A stretch of DNA of 64,000 nt from Megasphaera lornae (GCF_000214495.1 NZ_AFIJ01000007.1:62001-126000), one strand, 5' to 3'; counted from the stretch's first letter, positions 45,729 through 55,919 are shown. A program made the numbers and translations. The notes: generated from the letters alone by a model not told the origin.

Positions 45729-47776
45729 CCTGATCCACCCGCTTTCCCAACCACGCCGTAAAGCGTGCCAGAACAGCTATGGCAATAATTAGGATCACAC
45801 CGATAATCATCCCCATAATCCACCCGTTAATCCCGCGAATTACAGACATCATAAGAGGCGTACGAATATGTGCAAACGTTTCTACCAGCGAACCGACGCC
45901 GATCGTTGCCGCAATCACGGCAAAAAAAATGCAATAATTGCGGCCACCGTCTATACAAAGCACCCACCATAATAAAAAATGCCGGATGGCCGATAAGAAA
46001 TTCCTTTTCCCGCGGTCTGGCATACAAAATATTTTCTAAAAACCGCCGCATAGCCACTTCCATCCCCGGCACGGGAACCCCTGCCGTATGACCGCTGCGG
46101 CCGACAAAAACATACGCAAATACCCCCAGTATTGCAACAATGATCAAGGTACTCATGCGCACGGGCAACTGTAAAAAATCCCGTATAAATTGTTTTCCTT
46201 CCTGCGGCGTGGCCAAACTATGCCCATACAACGGGAAGCGGCGCAAATAGCCGACAGCTACCAACAGCAGCGGCAGCACAAAGGTCAATTTCACTCCGCG
46301 ATATACATCAAATTCCATAAAAAAGCGAATATTTCCCAACATACCGGCAATATATAAACCGCCTATAAATGCCAGTGCCACGGCTGCGGACACGCCGAGA
46401 ATGCTGTCACGCAAAACATACCGGTAACCGCGTTTTTGCCGAATCGGTCGTTGCCGCCAATAATCCAATATTATCAGCATCGCTGCGACCGGTGCCGCCA
46501 CCGCGCATCCCAGCGCCATGACCTGTAAAAACAGAGACCCCTTCGCAATCGCCGCGCCGCCGCAACCGAAAAGAATCCCCAACGCCGACAGCATATAATT
46601 ATACCGATCCGCCAACGGCACCAGCAAATTCAACACCAGGACAAAGCCGCAGCAAGCCGCCGCCGCCACTGCCGCCAATAGGAGCCGATCGGGATAGTAA
46701 GGCGGCATGACGGATGCCCGTCCCAACGTATACCCGCGAGCTTGTAATTTTTGTGACACCGTGTGAATATAATCTAAATTTGTTTCCGTTAAATTTTTAC
46801 CATGTAACGGCTTTTTATATAACGGATATAAATTAAAGCGTACATTGCGTTCCAAATCACTGATATAATACCGCATCGAAGCTTCCCCCGGCTGAATCTT
46901 ATCCAGCTCGTCTTTAGACATGGCATAGCCTCGTACCGTGTGATATTGCAACAAATCGGCCAATTCATACATGCCGTCTTGCGGTTCATATTGCAGCTGC
47001 GTAGTCGCTTCAATCATATAAAACGGCAACTTTTCCTGTTGCATTCGCTTCGCCGTATGCTGCAACATACGATGTTCCGCCGTCGCCAGCGGAGTATACC
47101 CGAGCACGTCTTTACCTACAAACATAATACCCGATGCCCGTTTTACCGCCTGTGCCCGTGCAAAGAAGTGATCCACCTGTGCAGGCACGGGATCGCCGTA
47201 ATTAACAGGCCGCAAAACAACATAAAAACCGTGCTGATTAATAACGGCCGCATCGGCACTTAAAATACCCAAATTGACATCGCCCAATTCGGGCATAACC
47301 CCGCGAACACCGGCAATACGATACGCCCCGTTACTCAGGTCCTTCGCATTGCCTGCCCCCAGACGCACTTGCAAATCCGACAATACTTCCGCAAAATACG
47401 GATCATTTTCCCGCTGCGGCTTGCCGATCACATAGTAATCATAGGTATGATCGGTAATCCCCAATTGAGGATAATATAACTGCGACCCCAAGCGGGTAAC
47501 CACGGAAATATCGCCTCGCTGCGCCAATTTATTCAACGTCGCGTCATACAGTGTAAAAGAGGTAATGCCGGCTTGCCGGCATGCAGCAAACATCGCTTCC
47601 ATATCATACCCGTCATTGCGTGCCATACGTACTACGGCATCATAATCCGCCGCCTGCTCAATCGTACGACTGTGTATTTCCACCTCATGACGCTGTACAC
47701 ACAATATAAGGGCACATACCAAGCCAACCAACACGGCTATTATCATAAAATATTTGCTTTTTTTATTCTTTACCAT
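45721..47776 (-). pseudogene. DUF5693 polytopic membrane protein, frameshifted at an 8-A run (45922-45929)
   Basis: Multi-spanning membrane protein of unknown function. The first frame (47776 down to 45827, 649 codons) has a signal/anchor helix (about 9-27), a long extracytoplasmic domain (about 30-370), then membrane helices, and stays family-like until HPAFFIMVGAL. After the T8 run (minus strand) it turns into cysteine/arginine-rich sequence and stops. The other frame (down to 45721) supplies the expected ending: ATIGVGSLVETFAHIRTPL, then RGINGWIMG and helices. Removing one T (or adding two) joins them. It may be a true mutation, phase variation, transcriptional slippage or a sequencing error. 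The restored frame ends within the csaB start, so coupling to csaB also supports the longer product. It lies 54 nt after prfB. Confidence 0.82.
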
Positions 47777-47830
47777 ATACTCACCTGTTTATTTTCCGCC
47801 TTGACGATTAAAAAAAACCGCCTTTGCGCC

Positions 47831-48965
47831 TTACCCGTTATACGGATCTTGTCCTGCCGCCTTCCGATTCTTTTCCCGCTGCAAAAACCCTTCAATAAAC
47901 TTATCCAACTCGCCGTCCATGACAGCTTGGGTATTCCCGGTTTCCACATCGGTGCGATGATCTTTAACCAAATTATAAGGATGAAATACATACGAACGAA
48001 TCTGACTGCCCCACTCAATAGCCTGATGGGTGCCGCCGATTTCAGCCTTAAGCTGCGCTTTCTTTTCCTCTTCCAACTCAAACAACTTGGCACGCAAATA
48101 TTTCAAGCACATTTCTTTATTTTGTAACTGCGAACGTTCATTTTGGCACTGTACTACAATCCCCGTCGGCAAATGTGTCATACGAACAGCGGAACTTGTT
48201 TTATTTACATGCTGGCCGCCGGCGCCGGAAGCCCGAAAATAATCGACCCGCACCTCATCCATATTAATTTTCACGTCCACATCATCGGGTAATTCGGGCA
48301 TAACATCCACGGCAGTAAACGAAGTATGCCGTCGTGCCGCCGCATCAAAAGGGGAAATACGAACTAAACGATGCACCCCTTTTTCCGATTTCAAATACCC
48401 GTACGCATACTCGCCGTCAACAGAAAACGTCGCACTTTTTACGCCCGCTTCATCGCCCGGCTGTAAATCCATAAGCCGCATAACATATCCGTTTCGCTCC
48501 GCCCACCGCGTATACATGCGAATCAGCATTTGTGTCCAATCTTGCGCCTCCGTACCGCCGGCGCCGGCATGAAACGTCACAATCGCATTACACCGATCAT
48601 ATTCGCCGGAAAGAAGCAATCGAATTTCCCGTTTTTCCACTTCTCCCGCCAACGCCTCATACTGCTTTTCAATGTCCGCCGTCAAAGAAGTATCCTTTTC
48701 TTCCATGGCCAACTCCAAATATTCACGTAAATCAGCCACCTGTTCCATCAGGGCCCGATGCCCCTGCACTTCTTCTTTCAACGCCGTCGCTTCTTGCGAA
48801 ATGCGACGTGCCGTATCCGGATGATTCCAAAAATCGGGATCACTCATTTGTATATCCAAGTCCATAATCCGCTCTTCTTTACGAGCTAAGTTAAAGTGAA
48901 TCCCCGATTTCTTGTATTCTTTGTTGTAATTCCTCTAAAGGTTTTCGTAATTCTTCCAATAACAC
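47831..48965 (-). CDS. prfB: Peptide chain release factor 2 with programmed +1 frameshift (UAA site)
   Basis: Recognises UAA and UGA stops and releases the protein. The main frame starts in sequence at 48865, but homology continues upstream. A zero frame from GTG 48965 (GGTGAG upstream) reads LLEELRKPLEELQQRIQEI and GDSL, then CTT at 48896-48894 and stop TAA at 48893-48891. Skipping one T gives NLARKEERI and joins ATG 48865: the classic RF2 frameshift, with GGGG upstream as internal Shine-Dalgarno-like site. Total product about 377 residues. The body has SPF-type motif ISPFD and GGQ (GAGGQHVNK). The stop is UAA, not UGA, so RF1 should also compete there. The exact start codon (GTG 48965, GTG 48974 or TTG 48959) is uncertain. 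Confidence 0.9.
48883..48905 (-). promoter_or_regulatory. RF2 autoregulatory frameshift site CTT TAA C
   Basis: GGGG (about 48905-48902), 5-nt gap, CTT (48896-48894), TAA (48893-48891), C. The spacing is longer than the 3 nt of the E. coli site and the stop is UAA instead of UGA. Both frames carry conserved RF2 sequence on either side. Confidence 0.8.
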
Positions 48966-49019
48966 AAGTCTCACCGTCTTTCCGCTTTTCTCACATAAAA
49001 ATAAACGTATTTCTCGCTG

Positions 49020-49058
49020 TATATAAAATGAGATTAGACCCGTCTAATCTCATTTTAT
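49020..49058 (-). terminator. Terminator after secA
   Basis: 14-bp stem AAAATGAGATTAGA/TCTAATCTCATTTT with a short GC loop, 12 nt after the secA stop; T run is only four long. Confidence 0.75.
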
Positions 49059-49069
49059 GCACACTGCCG

Positions 49070-51532
49070 TCAGGCATTCGGCTCCGCGGCCCCCTGTACC
49101 GCATCACCGTTGGCGACAGCCGCTTCTTCATGCACTTCCTGTGCTTCCTGCAGGCGATCTTCCGCCTGCTGTACGGGGGCACTATATGTAATTTGAATAT
49201 GATACAAGAAAGTAACCACTGTTGTTTTAATGGCCTCTATCATTTCTTCAAACATTTCATACGCTTCAAACTTATATTCCACAATCGGATTTTTTTGCCC
49301 ATATGCCCGTAAATTGATGCCTTCTTTCAACGCATCCATCGCATCCAAATGATCCATCCATTTACTATCTACAACACGCAGCATAATCGCTTTTTCCAAT
49401 TGCCGCATCGTGTCGCTGCCGATTTCCGCTTCTCGTGCATCATACAAGTGCACGGCAATCGCTTTCAACTTATCTTGCACTTCCGGCCGACTGAGATTTT
49501 CCAATTCTTCAACGGTCACACTGCCTTTAGGCACAAAATACTGTTCCATTTGTTGCAATAAACCGGCAAAATCCCATTCTTCAGGATATAATTTTTCATT
49601 CGCATACTTATTTAATGCGCTTAAAATAATATCATCCACCATATTTAAAATGGTATCCCGCAAAGAATCGGCAACCAACACCTGTCGCCGCTGTCCATAT
49701 AAGACTTCCCGCTGCTGATTCATTACATCATCATATTCCAGCACATATTTACGGATTTCAAAATTATGATTTTCCACTTTTTTCTGGGCCTTTTCAATCG
49801 ACTTGGTAATCATGGAATGCGTAATCGGTTCGTCCTCATCCATGCCCAAGCGATCCATAAACTTGGCAATATTATCAGAGCCGAAAATACGCATTAAGTC
49901 ATCTTCCAAAGAAAGGAAAAATTGCGTTGTCCCCGGATCCCCCTGCCGACCGGCCCGGCCGCGCAACTGGTTATCAATCCGCCGACTTTCATGACGTTCC
50001 GTGCCGATAATCATTAACCCGCCCAAGGCCGCCACACCGTCACCCAATTTAATATCCGTACCGCGGCCTGCCATATTCGTGGCAATCGTGACCATATCCC
50101 GTTGCCCGGCATTTTTAATAATTTCCGCTTCCATTTCATGAAATTTTGCATTCAATACATTATGAACCACATGCTCTTTATTTAACAATTGACTCAAAAT
50201 TTCCGATTGACTAATTGAGGTCGTCCCTACTAAAATCGGTTGCCCCGTGGCATGCCGTTTCAGTACTTCCCGAACAACCGCCCGATACTTCGCATTTTTC
50301 GTCTTATAAATCACATCCGGCAAATCCTTACGAATCGCAGGTTTATTCGTCGGAATAACATAGACATCCAATTTATAAATCTTATTAAATTCATCTTCTT
50401 CCGTCTTAGCCGTACCGGTCATACCGCCCAACTTATCATACATACGAAAATAATTTTGGAACGTAATCGTTGCCAATGTCTTACTTTCGCCCTGGACCTT
50501 AACATTTTCCTTCGCTTCAATCGACTGATGCAACCCGTCACTGAAACGCCGCCCAAACATTAAACGCCCCGTAAACTCGTCAACAATCACGATTTCTCCG
50601 TTTTTAACCACATAATCTTTATCTCTATGCATCATAAACCGGGCCCGCAACGCCTGAATGACCAAATGGTTCAACTCCAAATGCTCCTGGTCGAACATAT
50701 TCTTGACGCCCAACATTTTTTCTACCTTGGCAACGCCGCTTTCCGTCGGGGCAATCGTCTTTTGCTTTTCGTCCATAGTATAGTCGTCTTTTTCCAAACG
50801 GGCGACAATCCCTGCCAACGTCGAATATAATTCCGTCGATTTTTCACCGGGACCGGAAATAATCAAAGGAGTACGCGCTTCATCAATTAAAATACTGTCT
50901 ACTTCATCGACAATACAATAATGCAGCGGTCGCTGTACCATCTGTTCCTTGCTGACCACCATATTATCCCGCAAATAATCGAAGCCGAACTCATTATTAG
51001 TACCGTACGTAATATCCGAATTATATGCACGACGGCGTTGTTCATAAGACAAATCATGCACAATCAGACCGACACTCAAGCCGAGAAACCGATAGACTTG
51101 TCCCATTTCTTCGCTGTCACGAGTTGCCAAATAATCATTGACCGTAACCACATGAACGCCCTTACCGGTCAAAGCGTTCAAATATACCGGCAACGTTGCC
51201 ACCAACGTTTTCCCTTCGCCGGTACGCATTTCCGCAATATTCCCGCGATGAAGTACCATACCGCCCAGTAATTGCACGTCAAAATGACGCATCCCCAACA
51301 CCCGACGCGAAGCTTCCCGCACCACAGCAAATGCTTCGGGCAACAAATCATCCAACGTTTCTCCGTCTGCCAATCGCTGCTTAAACTCCGCGGTCTTTGC
51401 TTGCAGAGACGCATCACTTAATCCGGATACATTGTCTTCCAACGCATTAATTTGTCGTACAATGGGCCACATTTTTTTCAATTCCCGTTCTGTATTATTA
51501 CCGAGCAATCGCTGTACAAATTTATTAATCAC
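49070..51532 (-). CDS. secA: Protein translocase ATPase SecA
   Basis: Motor that pushes preproteins through SecYEG. 820 residues: Walker [10 protein letters not shown] (about 103), DEVDSIL, preprotein cross-linking domain, second nucleotide fold with [10 protein letters not shown] and [10 protein letters not shown], helical scaffold and wing. The C-terminus ends in an Ala/Glu-rich tail (AEPNA) without the CxCxxxxxxxCH zinc finger that binds SecB, as in several Firmicutes. GTG start with GGAGGG 9 nt upstream. It stands before prfB, as in many Firmicutes, here separated by a terminator. Confidence 0.97.
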   Translation of the reverse strand: MINKFVQRLLGNNTERELKKMWPIVRQINALEDNVSGLSDASLQAKTAEFKQRLADGETLDDLLPEAFAVVREASRRVLGMRHFDVQLLGGMVLHRGNIAEMRTGEGKTLVATLPVYLNALTGKGVHVVTVNDYLATRDSEEMGQVYRFLGLSVGLIVHDLSYEQRRRAYNSDITYGTNNEFGFDYLRDNMVVSKEQMVQRPLHYCIVDEVDSILIDEARTPLIISGPGEKSTELYSTLAGIVARLEKDDYTMDEKQKTIAPTESGVAKVEKMLGVKNMFDQEHLELNHLVIQALRARFMMHRDKDYVVKNGEIVIVDEFTGRLMFGRRFSDGLHQSIEAKENVKVQGESKTLATITFQNYFRMYDKLGGMTGTAKTEEDEFNKIYKLDVYVIPTNKPAIRKDLPDVIYKTKNAKYRAVVREVLKRHATGQPILVGTTSISQSEILSQLLNKEHVVHNVLNAKFHEMEAEIIKNAGQRDMVTIATNMAGRGTDIKLGDGVAALGGLMIIGTERHESRRIDNQLRGRAGRQGDPGTTQFFLSLEDDLMRIFGSDNIAKFMDRLGMDEDEPITHSMITKSIEKAQKKVENHNFEIRKYVLEYDDVMNQQREVLYGQRRQVLVADSLRDTILNMVDDIILSALNKYANEKLYPEEWDFAGLLQQMEQYFVPKGSVTVEELENLSRPEVQDKLKAIAVHLYDAREAEIGSDTMRQLEKAIMLRVVDSKWMDHLDAMDALKEGINLRAYGQKNPIVEYKFEAYEMFEEMIEAIKTTVVTFLYHIQITYSAPVQQAEDRLQEAQEVHEEAAVANGDAVQGAAEPNA

Positions 51533-51741
51533 TGCTACGAGCCCTCCAATTGAAAATTTCTCTCTCCTTACTTATATCAATTATACATTCTATCAAACTA
51601 ACCCTGAAATGACAAGTAAAATCCCCTGTTACAATAGTCCGGCCATCTTATTTTCTTGCCCGTACGCCCCTTTTCATTCGTGCAAAAACGCTATAAAATA
51701 AAAATGACATTATTTATCAACTGATACAGAAAGGATATAGT

Positions 51742-52065
51742 ATGATTCGTTCCATTTTATACTTTATATTGGCCGGAATTTGTGAAATCGGCGGCGGCTA
51801 TCTCATTTGGCTGTGCCTAAAAGACCATAAAAGCCCTTTATATTTTATTGGCGGCGCCGTTATCCTCATTCTCTACGGAATGGTGCCCACGCTCCAACCG
51901 CAAACCTCTTTCGGCAAAGTCTATGCCGCATACGGCGGTATCTTTATCGTCTTGTCCCTTCTGTGGGGCTGGCTGATTGACGGCATGCGCCCGGACGCTT
52001 TCGATATAGCGGGCGGCATCGTTTCCCTGATCGGGGTGTATATTATCATGTATGCCCCGCGCTGA
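51742..52065 (+). CDS. YnfA/UPF0060 family small membrane protein
   Basis: 107-residue integral membrane protein with four helices, of the UPF0060 (YnfA) family distantly related to small multidrug-resistance exporters. [13 protein letters not shown] and the C-terminal [15 protein letters not shown] pattern are typical. Some family members raise tolerance to cationic dyes, but the natural substrate is unknown. GAAAGGA precedes the ATG by 7 nt. A single plus-strand gene between secA and rplS, closed by a bidirectional terminator. Confidence 0.9.
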   Translation: MIRSILYFILAGICEIGGGYLIWLCLKDHKSPLYFIGGAVILILYGMVPTLQPQTSFGKVYAAYGGIFIVLSLLWGWLIDGMRPDAFDIAGGIVSLIGVYIIMYAPR

Positions 52066-52077
52066 CAACATAAACAT

Positions 52078-52111
52078 AAAAAAAGGGCCGAAATAACTTC
52101 GACCCTTTTTT
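52078..52111. terminator. Bidirectional terminator between ynfA-like gene and rplS
   Basis: AAAAAAGGG..GAA/TTC..CCCTTTTTT stem with a short loop and T runs on both strands; serves convergent genes. Confidence 0.85.
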
Positions 52112-52120
52112 ATCCCTGTA

Positions 52121-52462
52121 TTAGCGACGTTCACGAATACGAGCGGCTTTACCGGTCAAGCCGCGAAGATAATGCAGCTTAGCCCGACGAACAACACCGT
52201 GTCGAACGACTTCAATCTTTGCCAAACGCGGGGAATGTACTAAGAACGTACGTTCCACACCGACCCCGTACGAAATCCGGCGAACCGTGAAAGTTTCCCG
52301 TACGCCGCCATTTTGACGACCGATGACAACCCCTTCAAACACCTGAATACGTTCCCGATTGCCTTCGACAACCTTCACATGCACCTTAACCGTATCCCCC
52401 GGACGAAATGCGGGAATATCCTGTCGAAGTTGTTCTTGTTCCAATACGCTGATAATGTTCAT
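52121..52462 (-). CDS. rplS: 50S ribosomal protein L19
   Basis: Ribosomal protein at the 30S-50S interface. 113 residues, standard: [29 protein letters not shown] followed by the conserved basic [12 protein letters not shown] end (given in parts). The ATG at 52462 has AGGAGG about 8 nt upstream; the longer frame from 52486 has no site. It has its own promoter and a structured 128-nt leader that begins with a terminator-like hairpin, suggesting autoregulation. It is not next to rimM-trmD as in many bacteria. Confidence 0.97.
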   Translation of the reverse strand: MNIISVLEQEQLRQDIPAFRPGDTVKVHVKVVEGNRERIQVFEGVVIGRQNGGVRETFTVRRISYGVGVERTFLVHSPRLAKIEVVRHGVVRRAKLHYLRGLTGKAARIRERR

Positions 52463-52592
52463 CTTTCTTTTCCTCCTGTAAGACATTCTTGCTCATCGCC
52501 GTTGCTCACACTATCCAACGGTCGCCCTGCGAACAGAGGACTGCCTAGAATAAAAAAGAGCTCAAACGCACTTGCGTTGCACTCTACATACG
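52463..52592 (-). promoter_or_regulatory. rplS leader with terminator-like hairpin
   Basis: The RNA from the promoter at 52599-52627 begins with a hairpin (52558-52584: AACGCA/TGCGTT inner stem, GAG/CTC outer) followed by six T (52552-52557). Further pairing (CCGTTG/CAACGG, about 52507-52532) lies downstream. It resembles an attenuator or L19 leader; the same hairpin could also end transcription of the upstream adhesin gene. Function inferred. Confidence 0.45.
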
Positions 52593-52598
52593 TAGATT

Positions 52599-52627
52599 AG
52601 TATAGCACAAGACAAGGTCACTGTCAA
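52599..52627 (-). promoter_or_regulatory. Sigma-70 promoter of rplS
   Basis: TTGACA (52627-52622), 17-nt spacer, TATACT (52604-52599); just downstream of the adhesin stop. Confidence 0.8.
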
Positions 52628-52642
52628 ACCGTCCGCTTACGG

Positions 52643-55600
52643 TTACCGTTTTACCTGCGCTAATGCCTGCAACACTTCCGCCAACTTGGCATCCCGCGCT
52701 TTATTTTCCCGTTCCAACTGTCTAATCCGTTCTTCTTGTTGATGAATCACTATATTTTGCTGTTTTACCGCCGTTGCCAAAGCCGTCTTGGTTAACAACA
52801 TACCGTTTCCGCCCTTACCGACGCGGAAAGATATACCCGCATTCATGACGTTTTTATCCTTGCCGAATGCGCCGCCCACACTAATCAACGTATTTTCATC
52901 AGGATGATAAAACATACCTAACGCCGCCGCATTCGCATCACCATAATGTCCCACGCCGACAGCCGCTTCCAGCTTATCATCCGGATCAAATTCCAACGGA
53001 TGCAAGGCCGCCAAGGCCGCATTCCCCGCACCCATACTATTCATATGTTTCCCTAAAGCCGCCATACGGGTCTGCATTCCTTGCGACACTTGTTCCAATT
53101 GTGCTGCAGTGATCCCGTTGGTGCCGTCTTTTCCTTTCAGAGAGGCTAAGAAGTCGCTTTCCGACTTACCTTTATTCGGCTGTGCGCCGTTCACATCTTT
53201 ATGTTCCTCCCATACTTCATACGCCGATTTACCGTTCGTTCCGTTAGTGCCGTCTTTTCCTTTTAGAGAGGCTAAGAAGTCGCTTTCCTTCTTTCCTTTA
53301 TTCGGTTGTGCGCCGTTCCCATCTGTATATTCTTCCCATACTTCATACGCCGATTTACCGTTCGTTCCGGCGGAAGAACTGCCGCTCAACTGTGTTTTCA
53401 ATTTATTGATATCCAGCGTATACGTAACAACATTATCCTTATCCGTTACGCTGATACCGTCACCTACGGCTTTAAATGTTTTGACCGCCGGTATATCCGC
53501 TTTCTTGGCATACGTATCTCCCAGTTTTTGTTCAATAACGTCTCCTAATTTGTCCGTCGGCGTGTACTTGCTGAGATCAGCAGCCGCCGGTATATCCGTC
53601 TTCTTGGCATACGTATCTCCCAGTTTTTGTTCAATAACGTCTCCTAATTTGTCGGTCGGCGTATAATTGCTGAGATCAACAGCCGCCGGTATATCCGCCT
53701 TCTTGGCATACGTATCTCCCAGTTTTTGGTTAATAACGTCTCCTAATTTATCGGTCGGCGTGTACATTGCTGCCAACGCCTTTAATTGTTTTACATTCAC
53801 TGCATCCGTATCTGCCGCACCGCCGGCAACGTGAATAATGCGACGCGTTACTTCCGCCCGGGCACCGCTGAGATCGCGACCTAATGACAACACGCCATTA
53901 TAATCGCCATTCCAATCTTCCTTCGTCAAATACGATTGTTTACCTTGTTGTGATAATGTTAAATTCGCAATACTTCCTTCTCCTAAGGCAATAGAATTTG
54001 ACATAGGGGCTTCCGCATTCGAACCGATAGCAATAGAAAAAGTATTTCCCGTTGCAGAGGCCTTATTCCCGATAGCAATAGCATCTTTTCCCCCGGCTAT
54101 GGCATTTATGCCGGCGGCAAATAAGCCGCTATAACCTTTTTGTTGATCAAAGGCGACACTCCCCTCTCCCAAAACGATATGTTCCCCTTTTAAATCGTTG
54201 TTATATCTTTGTTCGGTAACATATACGCCGGTACTACTCTGTGGTAATTTGCTCGTATCCAGCGTATACGTAATAACATTATCCTTCTCCGTTACGCTGA
54301 TACCGTCACCTACGGCTTTAAATGTTTTGACCGCCGGTATATCCGCCTTCTTAGCATACGTATCTCCCAATTTTTGATCAATAACGGGTCCTAATTGATC
54401 CGTCGGCGTGTATTTGCTAAGATCAACAGCCTTCGGTATATCTGTTTTCTTGGCGTACGTATCTCCCAGTTTTTGATCAATAACGGCCCCTAATTGATCC
54501 GTCGGCGTGTACTTACTGAGATCAACAGCCTTCGGTATATCCGTTTTCTTAGCATACGTATCTCCCAGTTTTTGGTTAATAACGTCTCCTAATTTATCCG
54601 TCGGCGTGTACATTGCTGCCAACGCTTTTAATTGTTTTACATTCACTGCATCCGTATCTTCCGCACCGCCGGCAACGTGAATAATGCGACGATTCACCGC
54701 AGGTTGAAGCTTCCCAAAATCATCCGTGTAAGCTTCTTTTCCGAAAGACACAAAACCATTATCTAATAAAAATGTATCCTTGTCTAATAAATAAGCTTGT
54801 TTTAACTTATTTTCACCTATAGCAGGCACATGAGAATCCGCGCCAATTGCCACTGAATTCGGCAATTCTGCCCAACTATGATACCCATACGCTATACTGT
54901 TCTTACCATCAGCTCGCGCTTGTGTTCCCGTAGCAATACTATCATCCCCCAAAGTAACAGCGCAATCACCAATAGCAATTTGTCTTTCTTCATACTCCGG
55001 ATCTCTTCCTATCGTATGTGCGGCATAACCAATAGAAATATTTTTTTGTCCCCAAGTCTGCGCTCCGCTACCGATGGCAATCGCCCCGAGTGACACGTTT
55101 TTAGGCGCATATTCATAAAGCTTAGTACCATACCCACTCTGATACCCGCCGGTTTCCGCACGTTGATTTGGGTTCCTCCTACGTAATTGTTTTAATAAAT
55201 CCTGAATATAATTTTGTTCTTGATCTCCAACGTCATTAAAATCACTCCCAATCGCAATAGCTCCCGAATTAGAAGCAGTAGCACCACGACCAATAGCAAT
55301 AGCCCATGTGTCATGTTTTACTCCCACAATAGAAGCGCCATCATTATGGTAATTAGATGCATATGTGTATTGATCGCCTAAGACATCAGGAGTTTGTTCC
55401 GACTCATCTCCGGAAACCGATACATAATGAATGGCTTTCGTAGAACTTTCAGATGGCGAATTATAATCAGAATTATTATACATAGCGGACATAAAGTTCA
55501 TGGGAAAAATCACCCGATCCGTCAATTTCTTTAATTCTTCATTGGAGAAAACCGGCGTTTCCTCTTTTTTCGCTTTGCCGTTATCTTTCGTAAGCGCTTG

Positions 55601-55825
55601 TCCCTCTGCGGTCCGCACTACCTGATTGGTTGCAACAATAGTACTGCCCTGCGCCATACTGAAAGCAGGAATCCCCGTCAATAATCCGGCCGCCGCCACT
55701 GCCACCCAAGTCGCTTTAGCCGCAGATTTACTGCTGTGCTTATAATGTGACCGTGCAACCGTCTCGGCTACTGCCATATAACAATGACGCACACGGCTCC
55801 AAATAACTTGATATACTTTATTCAT
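52643..55825 (-). CDS. Trimeric autotransporter adhesin (YadA-like), adhesin 1
   Basis: Outer-membrane trimeric adhesin, 1060 residues from the ATG at 55825 (AGGAG 5 nt upstream). Order: extended signal peptide (MNKVYQVIWS start, predicted cleavage after A58); head with many xIAIGxxA-type left-handed repeats (about 170-370); neck HVAGGAEDTDAVNVKQL; stalk of three 33-residue YTPTD/QKLGDTYAKKTDIP repeats; a second head, neck and identical stalk block; two 42-residue collagen-linker-like GKSAYEVWEE modules; YadA anchor (about 910-1000) forming a four-strand barrel share; then a coiled-coil tail of about 50 residues. Function: probable adhesion or biofilm; ligand unknown. Promoter and Fur-like box lie upstream. 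Confidence 0.95.
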   Translation of the reverse strand: MNKVYQVIWSRVRHCYMAVAETVARSHYKHSSKSAAKATWVAVAAAGLLTGIPAFSMAQGSTIVATNQVVRTAEGQALTKDNGKAKKEETPVFSNEELKKLTDRVIFPMNFMSAMYNNSDYNSPSESSTKAIHYVSVSGDESEQTPDVLGDQYTYASNYHNDGASIVGVKHDTWAIAIGRGATASNSGAIAIGSDFNDVGDQEQNYIQDLLKQLRRRNPNQRAETGGYQSGYGTKLYEYAPKNVSLGAIAIGSGAQTWGQKNISIGYAAHTIGRDPEYEERQIAIGDCAVTLGDDSIATGTQARADGKNSIAYGYHSWAELPNSVAIGADSHVPAIGENKLKQAYLLDKDTFLLDNGFVSFGKEAYTDDFGKLQPAVNRRIIHVAGGAEDTDAVNVKQLKALAAMYTPTDKLGDVINQKLGDTYAKKTDIPKAVDLSKYTPTDQLGAVIDQKLGDTYAKKTDIPKAVDLSKYTPTDQLGPVIDQKLGDTYAKKADIPAVKTFKAVGDGISVTEKDNVITYTLDTSKLPQSSTGVYVTEQRYNNDLKGEHIVLGEGSVAFDQQKGYSGLFAAGINAIAGGKDAIAIGNKASATGNTFSIAIGSNAEAPMSNSIALGEGSIANLTLSQQGKQSYLTKEDWNGDYNGVLSLGRDLSGARAEVTRRIIHVAGGAADTDAVNVKQLKALAAMYTPTDKLGDVINQKLGDTYAKKADIPAAVDLSNYTPTDKLGDVIEQKLGDTYAKKTDIPAAADLSKYTPTDKLGDVIEQKLGDTYAKKADIPAVKTFKAVGDGISVTDKDNVVTYTLDINKLKTQLSGSSSAGTNGKSAYEVWEEYTDGNGAQPNKGKKESDFLASLKGKDGTNGTNGKSAYEVWEEHKDVNGAQPNKGKSESDFLASLKGKDGTNGITAAQLEQVSQGMQTRMAALGKHMNSMGAGNAALAALHPLEFDPDDKLEAAVGVGHYGDANAAALGMFYHPDENTLISVGGAFGKDKNVMNAGISFRVGKGGNGMLLTKTALATAVKQQNIVIHQQEERIRQLERENKARDAKLAEVLQALAQVKR
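53117..53368 (-). repeat. Two 126-bp repeats encoding GKSAYEVWEE modules (adhesin 1)
   Basis: Two near-identical 42-codon units, each GTNGKSAYEVWEE, variable turn, NGAQPNKGK, SDFLASLKGKDGTN. They resemble linkers between collagen-like stretches in Firmicutes and phage fibres. Confidence 0.85.
53487..53764 (-). repeat. 99-bp stalk repeats, distal block (adhesin 1)
   Basis: Two full and one shortened 33-codon unit (YTPTDKLGDVI.QKLGDTYAKK.DIP). The same block occurs at 54333-54610, so a whole neck-stalk module has been duplicated. Confidence 0.85.
54333..54610 (-). repeat. 99-bp stalk repeats, proximal block (adhesin 1)
   Basis: Two full and one shortened unit of the 33-codon stalk repeat, offset from the block at 53487-53764 by exactly 846 bp (282 codons). 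Confidence 0.85.
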
Positions 55826-55900
55826 AACTGCTCCTCTCCCGGTACGAACTATCCATACCGCTACCTGTATACATATTAAAATCATTCATATTTCATTAAC

Positions 55901-55919
55901 GATTTTAATAATCATTTTT
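55901..55919 (-). promoter_or_regulatory. Fur-box-like sequence at adhesin 1 promoter
   Basis: About 13 of 19 positions match the classic Fur box; it begins directly downstream of the -10. AT-rich context, so chance is possible. Confidence 0.35.

Noticed and set aside
47809..47816. Terminator between prfB and the DUF5693 gene
   Set aside because: There is an eight-T run on the minus strand, but no stable GC-rich stem directly before it, so only weak attenuation could be argued.
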